12,729 nucleotides of DNA from Thermoplasmatota archaeon (GTDB lineage: Archaea > Thermoplasmatota > Penumbrarchaeia > Penumbrarchaeales > Penumbrarchaeaceae), in NCBI GenBank assembly GCA_016929175.1, contig JAFGJI010000279.1, positions 1 to 12,729 of the forward strand. The letters are read 5' to 3'. The translations under genes were made by a program, and so were the position numbers. Below, piece after piece: positions 6,134 through 11,702 of this stretch. A model generated the notes under the pieces. That model worked only from the letters and a program-made list of their open reading frames with translations, ran no database searches and was not told the DNA's origin. Numbering within the stretch: the stretch's first letter is position 1; each line of letters opens with the position of its first letter.

Positions 6134-7171
6134 ATGAAGAGGATAGTGGTTGCTTCGATGGAAAGGGGAGCCGGGAAGACCAGCTTTATCGTCGGGTTGT
6201 CGAAGGCGATGGATCTCAAGATAGGATACATGAAACCCTTCGGTGAAAGGATACTGTACAGGAAAAAGAGGCTTCTCGACTACGATTCGGTTCTTGTGAG
6301 CTCTCTGTTCGGTCTGAAGGAGAGCCCTGAGGACCTGAGCCTTGGTTTCGATCATTCGAAACTCAGGTTCATGTACGACAGCGAAAGCATCGAGAAGAAG
6401 CTAAGAGATGTGGCGGACGGCATCGGAGGAAAGAAGGACGTTCTGTTCATCGAAGGAGGGAGGGACCTCACCTACGGAAGCTCCCTGAACCTGGACACCC
6501 TGAGCGTTGCGAGGGCTCTGGATGCGAGCCTGCTATTCGTTCTCAGCGGAGAGCAGGATAAGGTGATAGACCAGGTGCATTTCCTCATGGACTATCTGAA
6601 TACGAAGAAGGTTGAGCCGATCGGTCTCGTGTTCAACAAGGTCGACGACCCGGACGACTTCATCACAACCCACGGGGACGCCATCGAGGAGGCCGGGGCG
6701 AAGGTCCTTGGCGTCATACCCTACCTTCGTGACCTGAACTTCTACTCCATGGAGCACATAAGCAATGTTCTGTTCGCGAAGATGATCGCCGGAGAGAAAG
6801 GTCTCAAGAACCTGGTCAAGAACATATTCGTTGGAGCGATGTCCGGCGGAAGGGCAATAGAGAGCCCCCTTTTCAGAAAGGAAGGGAAGCTCATAATAAC
6901 TTCAGGGGACCGAAGCGATCTGATACTCGGCGCACTGCAATCCGATACCGCGGGTATAGTCCTCACGAACAATATAGTACCCCCTTCGAACATCATATCC
7001 AAAGCGGACGAGCGCAACATCCCGCTCCTTCTTGTCCCCGGGGACACTTTCAGGACTGCCAAGACCATAGATGACATGGAGCGTCTTCTGGCAAGGGACG
7101 ATGACCACAAGATACAGCTCCTGGCGGACGAGATCCGGTCAAGGGTTGACGCTGACGCAATATTGAAATGA
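6134..7171 (+). CDS. BioD-like P-loop protein with C-terminal DRTGG domain
   Basis: Residues ~1-213 are a dethiobiotin-synthetase-like P-loop domain resembling the N-terminal part of long phosphotransacetylases. The P-loop is ERGAGKT (10-16), and FNKVDD (~167-172) occupies the nucleotide-specificity position. Residues ~215-320 are a DRTGG domain, recognised by TSGDRSD (256-262), GIVLTNN and LLVPGDTF. No phosphotransacetylase catalytic domain follows, so this is a free-standing version. Such proteins are usually considered regulatory or ligand-sensing, and no reaction is established for this one. ATG 6134 is preferred over ATG 6128 because GGGAGG (6121-6126) is 7 nt from the former and only 1 nt from the latter. 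The gene follows the acyl-CoA synthetase directly, which suggests a role in sensing or controlling acyl-CoA or acyl-phosphate metabolism; that role is an inference. Confidence 0.88.
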   Translation: MKRIVVASMERGAGKTSFIVGLSKAMDLKIGYMKPFGERILYRKKRLLDYDSVLVSSLFGLKESPEDLSLGFDHSKLRFMYDSESIEKKLRDVADGIGGKKDVLFIEGGRDLTYGSSLNLDTLSVARALDASLLFVLSGEQDKVIDQVHFLMDYLNTKKVEPIGLVFNKVDDPDDFITTHGDAIEEAGAKVLGVIPYLRDLNFYSMEHISNVLFAKMIAGEKGLKNLVKNIFVGAMSGGRAIESPLFRKEGKLIITSGDRSDLILGALQSDTAGIVLTNNIVPPSNIISKADERNIPLLLVPGDTFRTAKTIDDMERLLARDDDHKIQLLADEIRSRVDADAILK

Positions 7172-7193
7172 GAAGGGTTCCCCTGTCATACTG

Positions 7194-7219
7194 TGTTTTG
7201 GAAATGTTCAAGGAACATT
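7194..7219 (+). terminator. Possible end of the acyl-CoA operon: short T-run and hairpin
   Basis: A TTTT run lies about 25 nt after the DRTGG-gene stop. It is followed by a perfect 7-bp inverted repeat, AATGTTC-AAG-GAACATT (7203-7219). Archaeal termination usually needs only a T-run, and this one is short, so the call is weak. The palindrome could instead be a protein-binding site. Confidence 0.3.
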
Positions 7220-7400
7220 ATCATATTGGTTCTGGACCAACATATAATCTCAGGTGACATAAGGTCCGCCGCTGACAGACCACACGGGTTTGAAGCTTCT
7301 TGCTGCCAATCAGAACTTGTTGTGTCGGCAATTCGATCCGGAAAAGGTCCAGTATTAACCAGATGACCGAGGAACACCCACGAAAGATGAGCCCCGGCAT

Positions 7401-7449
7401 CAATACGTATTGAAGCCAATACATACTGGGTTGAGACCAATATATTATA
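7401..7449 (+). promoter_or_regulatory. Three CAATA-type operator-like repeats leading into the importer TATA box
   Basis: CAATACGTATTG (7401-7412) is a perfect 12-bp palindrome. CAATACATACTG (7417-7428) matches it at 10 of 12 positions, 16 bp further on. A third, weaker copy, CAATATATTATA (7438-7449), overlaps the TATA box. The arrangement fits cooperative binding of a dimeric regulator that would exclude TBP, for example one responding to the imported anion. The regulator is not in the window. Confidence 0.45.
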
Positions 7450-7452
7450 ATT
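7439..7452 (+). promoter_or_regulatory. TATA box giving a probably leaderless importer transcript
   Basis: AATATATTATAATT has its TATA core centred near 7446, about 27 bp before the ATG at 7473. That is the normal distance from TATA box to transcription start in archaea. There is no purine-rich ribosome site in the 20 bases before the ATG. Transcription should therefore begin at or next to the start codon. Confidence 0.6.
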
Positions 7453-7472
7453 AAACTGCATTACATTACATT

Positions 7473-8480
7473 ATGAACCTGACACGTTCCCATCTGGCCA
7501 TCTGTGCGGTGATGCTGACGAGTATGTTCGTTGCCGGATGCCTGGACCTCTCCGGCGGACAGGACGACCTCAGGACGGTAACCCTGTACGGTTTCAGCGT
7601 GAAGGGTGAGGTCATGGATGGGACCATAATACCGGCCTTCAGAGAACAATGGAAGGAGGAAAAGGGAGATGATATCGACTTCGTCACCTCATATGCAGGG
7701 TCCGGAAGGATCACCAACCAGGTATTGATGGGGGCCAATGCCGAGGTCATGATACTGTCAACCGAATGGGACGCGATACAGTTGAGAAAGGCGGGCGCTG
7801 TGACAACGGATTGGAGCTCCCTTCCCCACAACGGGACGATCAGCCTGTCCCCCTGGGTCATTCTTGTAAGGAAGGGGAACCCCAAGAACATACAGGACTT
7901 CCCGGACCTTGCAGCGGACGGGATCGAGATCGTGCATGCCGATCCGCTCACCTCGGGCGGGGCATGCTGGTCCATATTCTCCATCTACGGTTCGCAGCTC
8001 AGGCGGTCCTCGAACCTCACCGGGGAGGAAGCCCGCCAGAGTGCAGAAAAGCTCGTGGAGGACATAGTGGAGAATGTCATCAGCTGGCAGTCCTCCGCAA
8101 GGAACGCCCTTTCACAGTTCACACTGGGCTACGGCGACGCGCTGATAACCTACGAGAACGAGGCCCTTCTTTGCCTGGAAAAGGACCCGAACTATTTGAT
8201 CATCTATCCGAGCTCCACCATATATTCCGAGCACAAGGCTGTCATCGTGGACCGGAACGTGAAAGAAGGGGAGCGCGAACTGATGGAGGCATTCGTTGAC
8301 CACCTCTTCACCAGAGGTTCTCAGGAAGCGTTCGTCGATCATTATTTCAGGTCGCCTGACGAGACAGTGGAGGACCCTTATCCCGAAATAGCCGATTCGT
8401 TCACGGTGGAATTTCTCGGGGGGTGGGAGAACGCTCACGCTGATCTCATAGACGGCCTCTTTTCGGATATCAGGGAGTGA
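7473..8480 (+). CDS. Sulfate/thiosulfate-type ABC importer, substrate-binding lipoprotein
   Basis: This is the extracytoplasmic binding protein of an oxyanion importer. The N-terminus has a short charged region, a hydrophobic stretch and the lipobox FVAGC, with Cys23 as the likely lipid anchor. The mature part follows the bacterial sulfate-binding protein (Sbp/CysP) pattern rather than ModA or WtpA. It shows YAGSGR (74-79, as GGSGK), WVILVRKGNPK (128-138), the anion-loop TSGGACW (160-166), GYGDALITYENEALL (219-233) and a C-terminal FLGGW. The length of 335 is normal for the family. It starts a four-gene operon and is probably translated from a leaderless message. Sulfate or thiosulfate is the best guess because these motifs contact the anion in that family. 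Molybdate or tungstate cannot be excluded by reading alone. Confidence 0.88.
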   Translation: MNLTRSHLAICAVMLTSMFVAGCLDLSGGQDDLRTVTLYGFSVKGEVMDGTIIPAFREQWKEEKGDDIDFVTSYAGSGRITNQVLMGANAEVMILSTEWDAIQLRKAGAVTTDWSSLPHNGTISLSPWVILVRKGNPKNIQDFPDLAADGIEIVHADPLTSGGACWSIFSIYGSQLRRSSNLTGEEARQSAEKLVEDIVENVISWQSSARNALSQFTLGYGDALITYENEALLCLEKDPNYLIIYPSSTIYSEHKAVIVDRNVKEGERELMEAFVDHLFTRGSQEAFVDHYFRSPDETVEDPYPEIADSFTVEFLGGWENAHADLIDGLFSDIRE

Positions 8481-8487
8481 TGCATAG

Positions 8488-9297
8488 ATGGACAGAAGGA
8501 GGTCACTGGGTCAGCTGACCAAATGGTCAACGATCTCCCTGGGAATAGTGCTGTTCGGCTTCCTGGTCCTTCTTCCATTGACCTCCATTTTCAAGTTCGC
8601 GTTCCAGGATGGGTTAGGCCCCTTCATCGATGCGGTCTCCTCGAAGGAGGCACTGAACGCTTTCCGCAATTCTCTGCTCATAGCGTTCGTGACGACGCTC
8701 ATCAATCTTGTGGTGGGGACACTGCTGGCCTTCGTGATCACAAAATATAGATTCCCTGGAAGGTCCGTCCTTCGGTCCCTGATAGACATGCCGATCGCCA
8801 TCCCCACCGCCGTGGTCGGACTTTCCCTGATGATGCTCTACGGACCCATAGGCATTCTCGGACCCCTTCTGGAGGAGAACGGGATCCAGGTCGTAATGGC
8901 CATGCCGGGCGTTCTTCTCGCGCACGTTTTCGTGACATCCCCGTTCATGGTTAGGTCCGTGTCCCCGGTGCTCGAGAAGATCGACCGCAATGTCGAGGAG
9001 GCCGCTCTGACACTGGGGGCCAGCAGGACAAAGGCATTCTTCTACGTCACGTTGCCATCCATCAGGAGCGGACTGATAGCAGGATCGGCACTGACCTTCA
9101 CAAGGTCCCTTGGGGAGTTCGGTGCGACGCTGTTCATTGCGGGGGGAATGATCACCACGGGGCCCCTGTACATCTACTATCTCTCCGATTCCAAGTTCGA
9201 TTTCCAGGGGGCCACCTCGATCGCGATAATCCTGATGGTGCTTCCGTTCTCCCTGCTCCTCATCCTGAACGCCATCGTCAGGAAGCTGGAGGTGTGA
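8488..9297 (+). CDS. Sulfate-type ABC importer, permease (CysT/CysW-like)
   Basis: This integral membrane subunit of 269 residues has about six transmembrane segments (roughly 16-38, 62-85, 98-119, 133-155, 195-215 and 240-263). The ATPase-coupling EAA loop is EEAALTLGAS followed by VTLPSIRSGLI (170-197). The sequence YRFPGRSVLRSLIDMPIAIPTAVVGL and the later RSLGEFGATLFIAGG are typical of CysT/CysW and ModB permeases. Bacterial sulfate importers have two different permeases; here there is one, so it probably works as a homodimer. It starts 7 bp after the binding-protein stop. GGGAG at 8473-8477 is 10 nt before the ATG, a rather long spacing for a ribosome site. Confidence 0.9.
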   Translation: MDRRRSLGQLTKWSTISLGIVLFGFLVLLPLTSIFKFAFQDGLGPFIDAVSSKEALNAFRNSLLIAFVTTLINLVVGTLLAFVITKYRFPGRSVLRSLIDMPIAIPTAVVGLSLMMLYGPIGILGPLLEENGIQVVMAMPGVLLAHVFVTSPFMVRSVSPVLEKIDRNVEEAALTLGASRTKAFFYVTLPSIRSGLIAGSALTFTRSLGEFGATLFIAGGMITTGPLYIYYLSDSKFDFQGATSIAIILMVLPFSLLLILNAIVRKLEV

Positions 9298-9299
9298 AG

Positions 9300-10313
9300 G
9301 TGAGAGGCGACCTTGAACTCAGGAAGATCTCCATGTCCTTCGGCAGGGAGGTGGTGCTGAAGGACCTGGACCTTGTTGTTGATGAGGGCACCATCATGGC
9401 GGTCCTGGGTCCTTCCGGATGCGGCAAATCCACCATGCTGAGGATCATCTCGGGGCTCATCCCCCAGGACCGTGGGGAGGTCATGCTGGGGAGAAAGAGC
9501 ATAGACCATCTTCCGGCCCATAAGAGGAGGATGGGTTTCGTCTTCCAGAACTATTCGCTGTTCCCGAACCTGTCCGTCCAGGGGAACATCGGTTTCGGGA
9601 TGAGGATGATGAAGAAGAATAGGAAGGAGATCAGGGAGAGGTGCAGCGAGCTGATATCCTTGGTGGGTCTGGCCGGTATGGAGAGGAAGAGACCTCACGA
9701 GCTTTCCGGCGGGCAGAAGCAGAGGGTCGCAATCGCAAGGGCTCTCGCAACCTATCCCGACGTTCTGCTCCTCGACGAGCCGTTCGGGGCTCTGGATGCG
9801 AAGATCCGAAAGAGGATACGCAGGGACCTACGATCGATCCAGCGAGAGCTCGGGACGACAACGGTATTCGTTACTCACGACCAGGACGAGGCCTTCGAAG
9901 TCGGGGACAAGGTTGCGGTGATGAACAACGGGGTGATCGAACAGAGAGGGAGCCCCATGGAGCTTTACGAGAGACCGAGGACCGATTTCGTGTCCAGGTT
10001 CGTGGGAAATGCAAATATCATAGAGCTGCCCGGAACAGAAGGGCGCACGGTAATGATAAGGCCTGAGGACATCTCTCTCAGGAAAGTGGAAGAGAACGAA
10101 GGGGAGGGGGGCACCAGGGGCAGGCTCGTGGACCTGATCCAGCTAGGGCCCCTTGTGGAAACTTCCGTCCTCCTAGAGAACGGTGACACGCTAACTGTCC
10201 TGATGTCCCGATCGGAGTTCCACCTCAAGGGCCTCAGGAAGGATGACGAAGTAAAGGTGAAGATACTGAAGTTCCGATCGTTCAAGGAGTGCGAAAAGGA
10301 GGTTGCAGTATGA
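9300..10313 (+). CDS. Sulfate-type ABC importer, ATPase (CysA-like)
   Basis: This is the cytoplasmic ATP-hydrolysing subunit. From the chosen start it has Walker A GPSGCGKST (37-45), a Q-loop in FQNYSLF (Gln83), the signature LSGGQKQ (135-141), Walker B VLLLDEP followed by the D-loop GALD, and the switch histidine in VTHDQDEA (His193). A C-terminal TOBE-like domain (~245-335, with MIRPEDISL) may bind a regulatory anion, as in ModC/CysA proteins. Two GTG starts are possible. GTG 9300 is preferred because GGAGG (9288-9292) lies 7 nt before it, while GTG 9294 is almost on top of that site. The gene begins 2 bp after the permease stop, and its own stop overlaps the next ATG. All catalytic motifs are intact. 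Confidence 0.92.
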   Translation: MRGDLELRKISMSFGREVVLKDLDLVVDEGTIMAVLGPSGCGKSTMLRIISGLIPQDRGEVMLGRKSIDHLPAHKRRMGFVFQNYSLFPNLSVQGNIGFGMRMMKKNRKEIRERCSELISLVGLAGMERKRPHELSGGQKQRVAIARALATYPDVLLLDEPFGALDAKIRKRIRRDLRSIQRELGTTTVFVTHDQDEAFEVGDKVAVMNNGVIEQRGSPMELYERPRTDFVSRFVGNANIIELPGTEGRTVMIRPEDISLRKVEENEGEGGTRGRLVDLIQLGPLVETSVLLENGDTLTVLMSRSEFHLKGLRKDDEVKVKILKFRSFKECEKEVAV

Positions 10314-10519
10314 TGGAATTGAAGTGGAGGTCAATAGCCAAATCGGTCTCTTACAGGGTGATATGCATCATCTCGCTGTCCATAGTAACCTACCTGATTA
10401 CCGGAGATCTACTAAGCATGACCTATATCGTCGTTATCTTCCAGAGCATCCAGATCATACTGTTCTACCTGCACGAGCGGATCTGGTCCGGGATCAAATG
10501 GGGATATGCCCTGAAATGA
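10310..10519 (+). CDS. Small DUF2061 membrane protein
   Basis: This 69-residue protein has two hydrophobic helices (about 17-36 and 38-54). The family pattern is clear: KWRSIAKSVSYRV at the N-terminus and FYLHERIWSGIKWG at the end. The start overlaps the ATPase stop (ATGA at 10310-10313) and is preceded by GGAGGT (10298-10303) with 6-nt spacing, so it is translationally coupled to the importer. An upstream in-frame start at 10289 has no comparable ribosome site. The biochemical role of DUF2061 is not established. From memory, family members occur near sulfate-assimilation genes in some bacteria, which would fit a sulfate importer here; I could not check this. Confidence 0.82.
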   Translation: MMELKWRSIAKSVSYRVICIISLSIVTYLITGDLLSMTYIVVIFQSIQIILFYLHERIWSGIKWGYALK

Positions 10520-10534
10520 GGAGCGCCGATCCGG

Positions 10535-10540
10535 TTTTTT
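10535..10540 (+). terminator. T-run terminator of the importer operon
   Basis: TTTTTT follows a GC-rich stretch (GAGCGCCGATCCGG) 15 bp after the DUF2061 stop. This is the usual form of an archaeal intrinsic terminator. Confidence 0.6.
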
Positions 10541-10595
10541 CGACCTTGCCTGAATATGGAACGGGGTCATACATTGCACGATCGATAGAAATAAA

Positions 10596-10626
10596 GCCAG
10601 GAGCGGCTCTCGGAACAGCTCCTGGC
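10596..10626. terminator. 9-bp hairpin between convergent operons
   Basis: GCCAGGAGC (10596-10604) and GCTCCTGGC (10618-10626) pair perfectly around a 13-nt loop. The minus strand then runs into GCTTTATTTC, a T-rich tract. It may end minus-strand transcripts or protect the 3' ends of both operons. Confidence 0.45.
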
Positions 10627-10634
10627 ATATCTGG

Positions 10635-10656
10635 AACGGATATGAACCTATCCGTT
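10635..10656 (-). terminator. Hairpin just after the ferritin gene
   Basis: AACGGATA (10635-10642) and TATCCGTT (10649-10656) form a perfect 8-bp stem with a 6-nt loop, starting 6 nt past the ferritin stop codon. There is no strong T-run right after it, so it may stabilise the mRNA 3' end rather than terminate. Confidence 0.4.
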
Positions 10657-10662
10657 ACGATC

Positions 10663-11151
10663 TCACTTCATGTTCACAAGGTCCTCTTCGAGCCCCTGGA
10701 GGTCCTCCTCGTGCTCGACCTCGTCTCGAAGGATCTCGAAGGCCATCTGGTAGGTGATGGGGTCCTTTCCCTGGGTCATCTTCATCAACTTGTCGTAGAC
10801 ATCGATGGCGCACTGCTCTCCCTTGATGTTCTGTTCAAGGATCTTCTTGACATGCGGATCGGACGGAATATCGTAACCGCAGTTGGTAAGTTTCATCCAT
10901 TCGGCTGGCGTGAGGATCGGAGTGCCTCCGAGTTGTATTATCCTCTGGACCAGCATGTCCGCGTGTCTCAGTTCGTCCGTAGCGTGTTCTATGAGCTCGG
11001 TCGTCACCTCGCCCTTCATCGGACCCACCAGCACCTTCGAACCTATCCAGTACTGGTAGTATGCCAGCCACTCATCTGCGAGTGCCTTGTTCAGCACCTT
11101 GATCAGCTCATCGACATCCAGACCCACTATCGATCTTCCCTTCGTTCCCAT
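10663..11151 (-). CDS. Dps-like ferritin (DPSL / thioferritin type)
   Basis: The 162 residues form one four-helix ferritin-like domain. The di-iron ligands are of bacterioferritin pattern: Glu27, Glu60-X2-His63, Glu112 and Glu144-X2-His147. Two cysteines, Cys91 (TNCGYD) and Cys114 (GEQCAID), are 23 residues apart, close to the spacing of the disulfide pair in archaeal DPSL proteins such as that of Sulfolobus. In that family the 12-subunit cage oxidises Fe(II) with hydrogen peroxide and stores the iron, protecting DNA from hydroxyl radicals. The start is preceded by GGAAGGTGA (complement of 11156-11164) with 4 nt between. A TATA box 38 bp upstream gives it its own promoter. It follows a YbaN-like gene and katG on the same strand, which supports a peroxide-defence role. 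Confidence 0.88.
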   Translation of the reverse strand: MGTKGRSIVGLDVDELIKVLNKALADEWLAYYQYWIGSKVLVGPMKGEVTTELIEHATDELRHADMLVQRIIQLGGTPILTPAEWMKLTNCGYDIPSDPHVKKILEQNIKGEQCAIDVYDKLMKMTQGKDPITYQMAFEILRDEVEHEEDLQGLEEDLVNMK

Positions 11152-11185
11152 TTTTTCACCTTCCGACCTGGATTCCTATCTGTTG

Positions 11186-11194
11186 CATATAAAT
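11186..11194 (-). promoter_or_regulatory. TATA box of the ferritin gene
   Basis: Read on the minus strand this is ATTTATATG, with start-site distance (~26 nt) placing transcription near 11164, just at the ribosome site. The leader would be about 13 nt. The ferritin gene can therefore be expressed apart from the upstream katG pair. Confidence 0.6.
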
Positions 11195-11215
11195 CAATCG
11201 ATGCATACGTTGCCT

Positions 11216-11268
11216 GAAAGACCCTCTTCCATCCGCCCCCCGCCCGTACATCATCCAGCTGGTCTTTC
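11216..11268. repeat. Inverted repeat in the ybaN-ferritin gap
   Basis: GAAAGACC (11216-11223) and GGTCTTTC (11261-11268) are exact inverted copies 37 bp apart, with a C-rich stretch (CCGCCCCCCGCCC) between them. The element lies just after the YbaN-like stop and upstream of the ferritin TATA box, so it could be a 3' structure or a looping operator site. No function is shown. Confidence 0.35.
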
Positions 11269-11273
11269 TAGCA

Positions 11274-11675
11274 TCACCTCTTTGTCTTGATCCACAACAA
11301 ATGGACAGTTACCCCCGAGGCGATCACCAACAACAATGCCCGAACAAGGATCGTATCCGCGAAGAAGAATATGGAGACCATGATGGAGCCCCATAACAAC
11401 AACAGCGTCCCGATCTTGATACCCATAGGTATACCTTTTCTGTCTATGTAGTCCTTCAGATACCTGCCGAAAAGGCGGTTGTCAAGAAGCCAGTCGTGCA
11501 TCCTTTTGGAACTGTATACGAAACATGCCGCTGCCAGGAGAAGGAAAGGTGTCGTGGGCAACATAGGGACGAATATACCAACGGTCCCGAGACCAACACA
11601 TACAATGCCGAAGGCTATGAGGGCCCATCGTATGATTGGACTGCGTATCCTTCGAACACCTTCATTCCGTGACAT
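11274..11675 (-). CDS. YbaN-like DUF454 inner-membrane protein
   Basis: This 133-residue membrane protein has the family core: a first hydrophobic stretch (GIVCVGLGTVGIFVPML) followed by LPTTPF (39-44), LLLAAACF, a YSSKRMHDWLL block and then RLFGRYLKDYIDRKGI. Two more membrane segments follow at about 87-106 and 109-127. No biochemical activity is established for DUF454. ATG 11675 is preceded by AAGGG with 4-nt spacing. An upstream in-frame ATG (11693) would add six residues but has no ribosome site. It starts 27 bp after the katG stop on the same strand, so the two are probably cotranscribed. Confidence 0.82.
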   Translation of the reverse strand: MSRNEGVRRIRSPIIRWALIAFGIVCVGLGTVGIFVPMLPTTPFLLLAAACFVYSSKRMHDWLLDNRLFGRYLKDYIDRKGIPMGIKIGTLLLLWGSIMVSIFFFADTILVRALLLVIASGVTVHLLWIKTKR

Positions 11676-11702
11676 TTTTCCCTTGAGCCCCATTAACGAA
11701 GA

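Larger units (their letters stand above)
7172..7472. other. 300-bp intergenic control region
   Basis: No convincing gene is visible on either strand. The upstream part has the 7203-7219 inverted repeat and a second short one, TTGGT-TCTGG-ACCAA (7226-7240), which runs directly into CATATAAT. The ACCAAYATAT element at 7236-7245 recurs at 7437-7446, just at the importer promoter, so a second, distal promoter around 7240 is conceivable. The middle (7250-7395) shows nothing I can name. The last 75 bp hold CAATA-type repeats and the TATA box described separately. Confidence 0.5.

Noticed and set aside
7300..7350. A TTCGATCC sequence resembling a tRNA T-loop
   Set aside because: The flanking bases do not form a T-stem, and no acceptor, D or anticodon arms could be drawn.
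7265..7360. Plus-strand stop-free stretch with protein-like composition (ending FDPEKVQY)
   Set aside because: No start codon or ribosome site, and it uses TTG, CGG and CAA codons that neighbours avoid. I considered a gene remnant but found no recognisable family.
7363..7413. A 16-codon upstream reading frame before the importer
   Set aside because: No ribosome site, no fitting promoter, and it overlaps the operator-like palindrome; chance is sufficient.
7186..7461. A 91-codon open frame on the minus strand in the 7172-7472 gap
   Set aside because: No ribosome site, codon use unlike the neighbours, no recognisable family, and it overlies the importer promoter repeats.
10303..11217. A 304-codon plus-strand frame across the ferritin gene
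   Set aside because: It is the antisense shadow of the minus-strand ferritin, and its first part is an out-of-frame reading of DUF2061.
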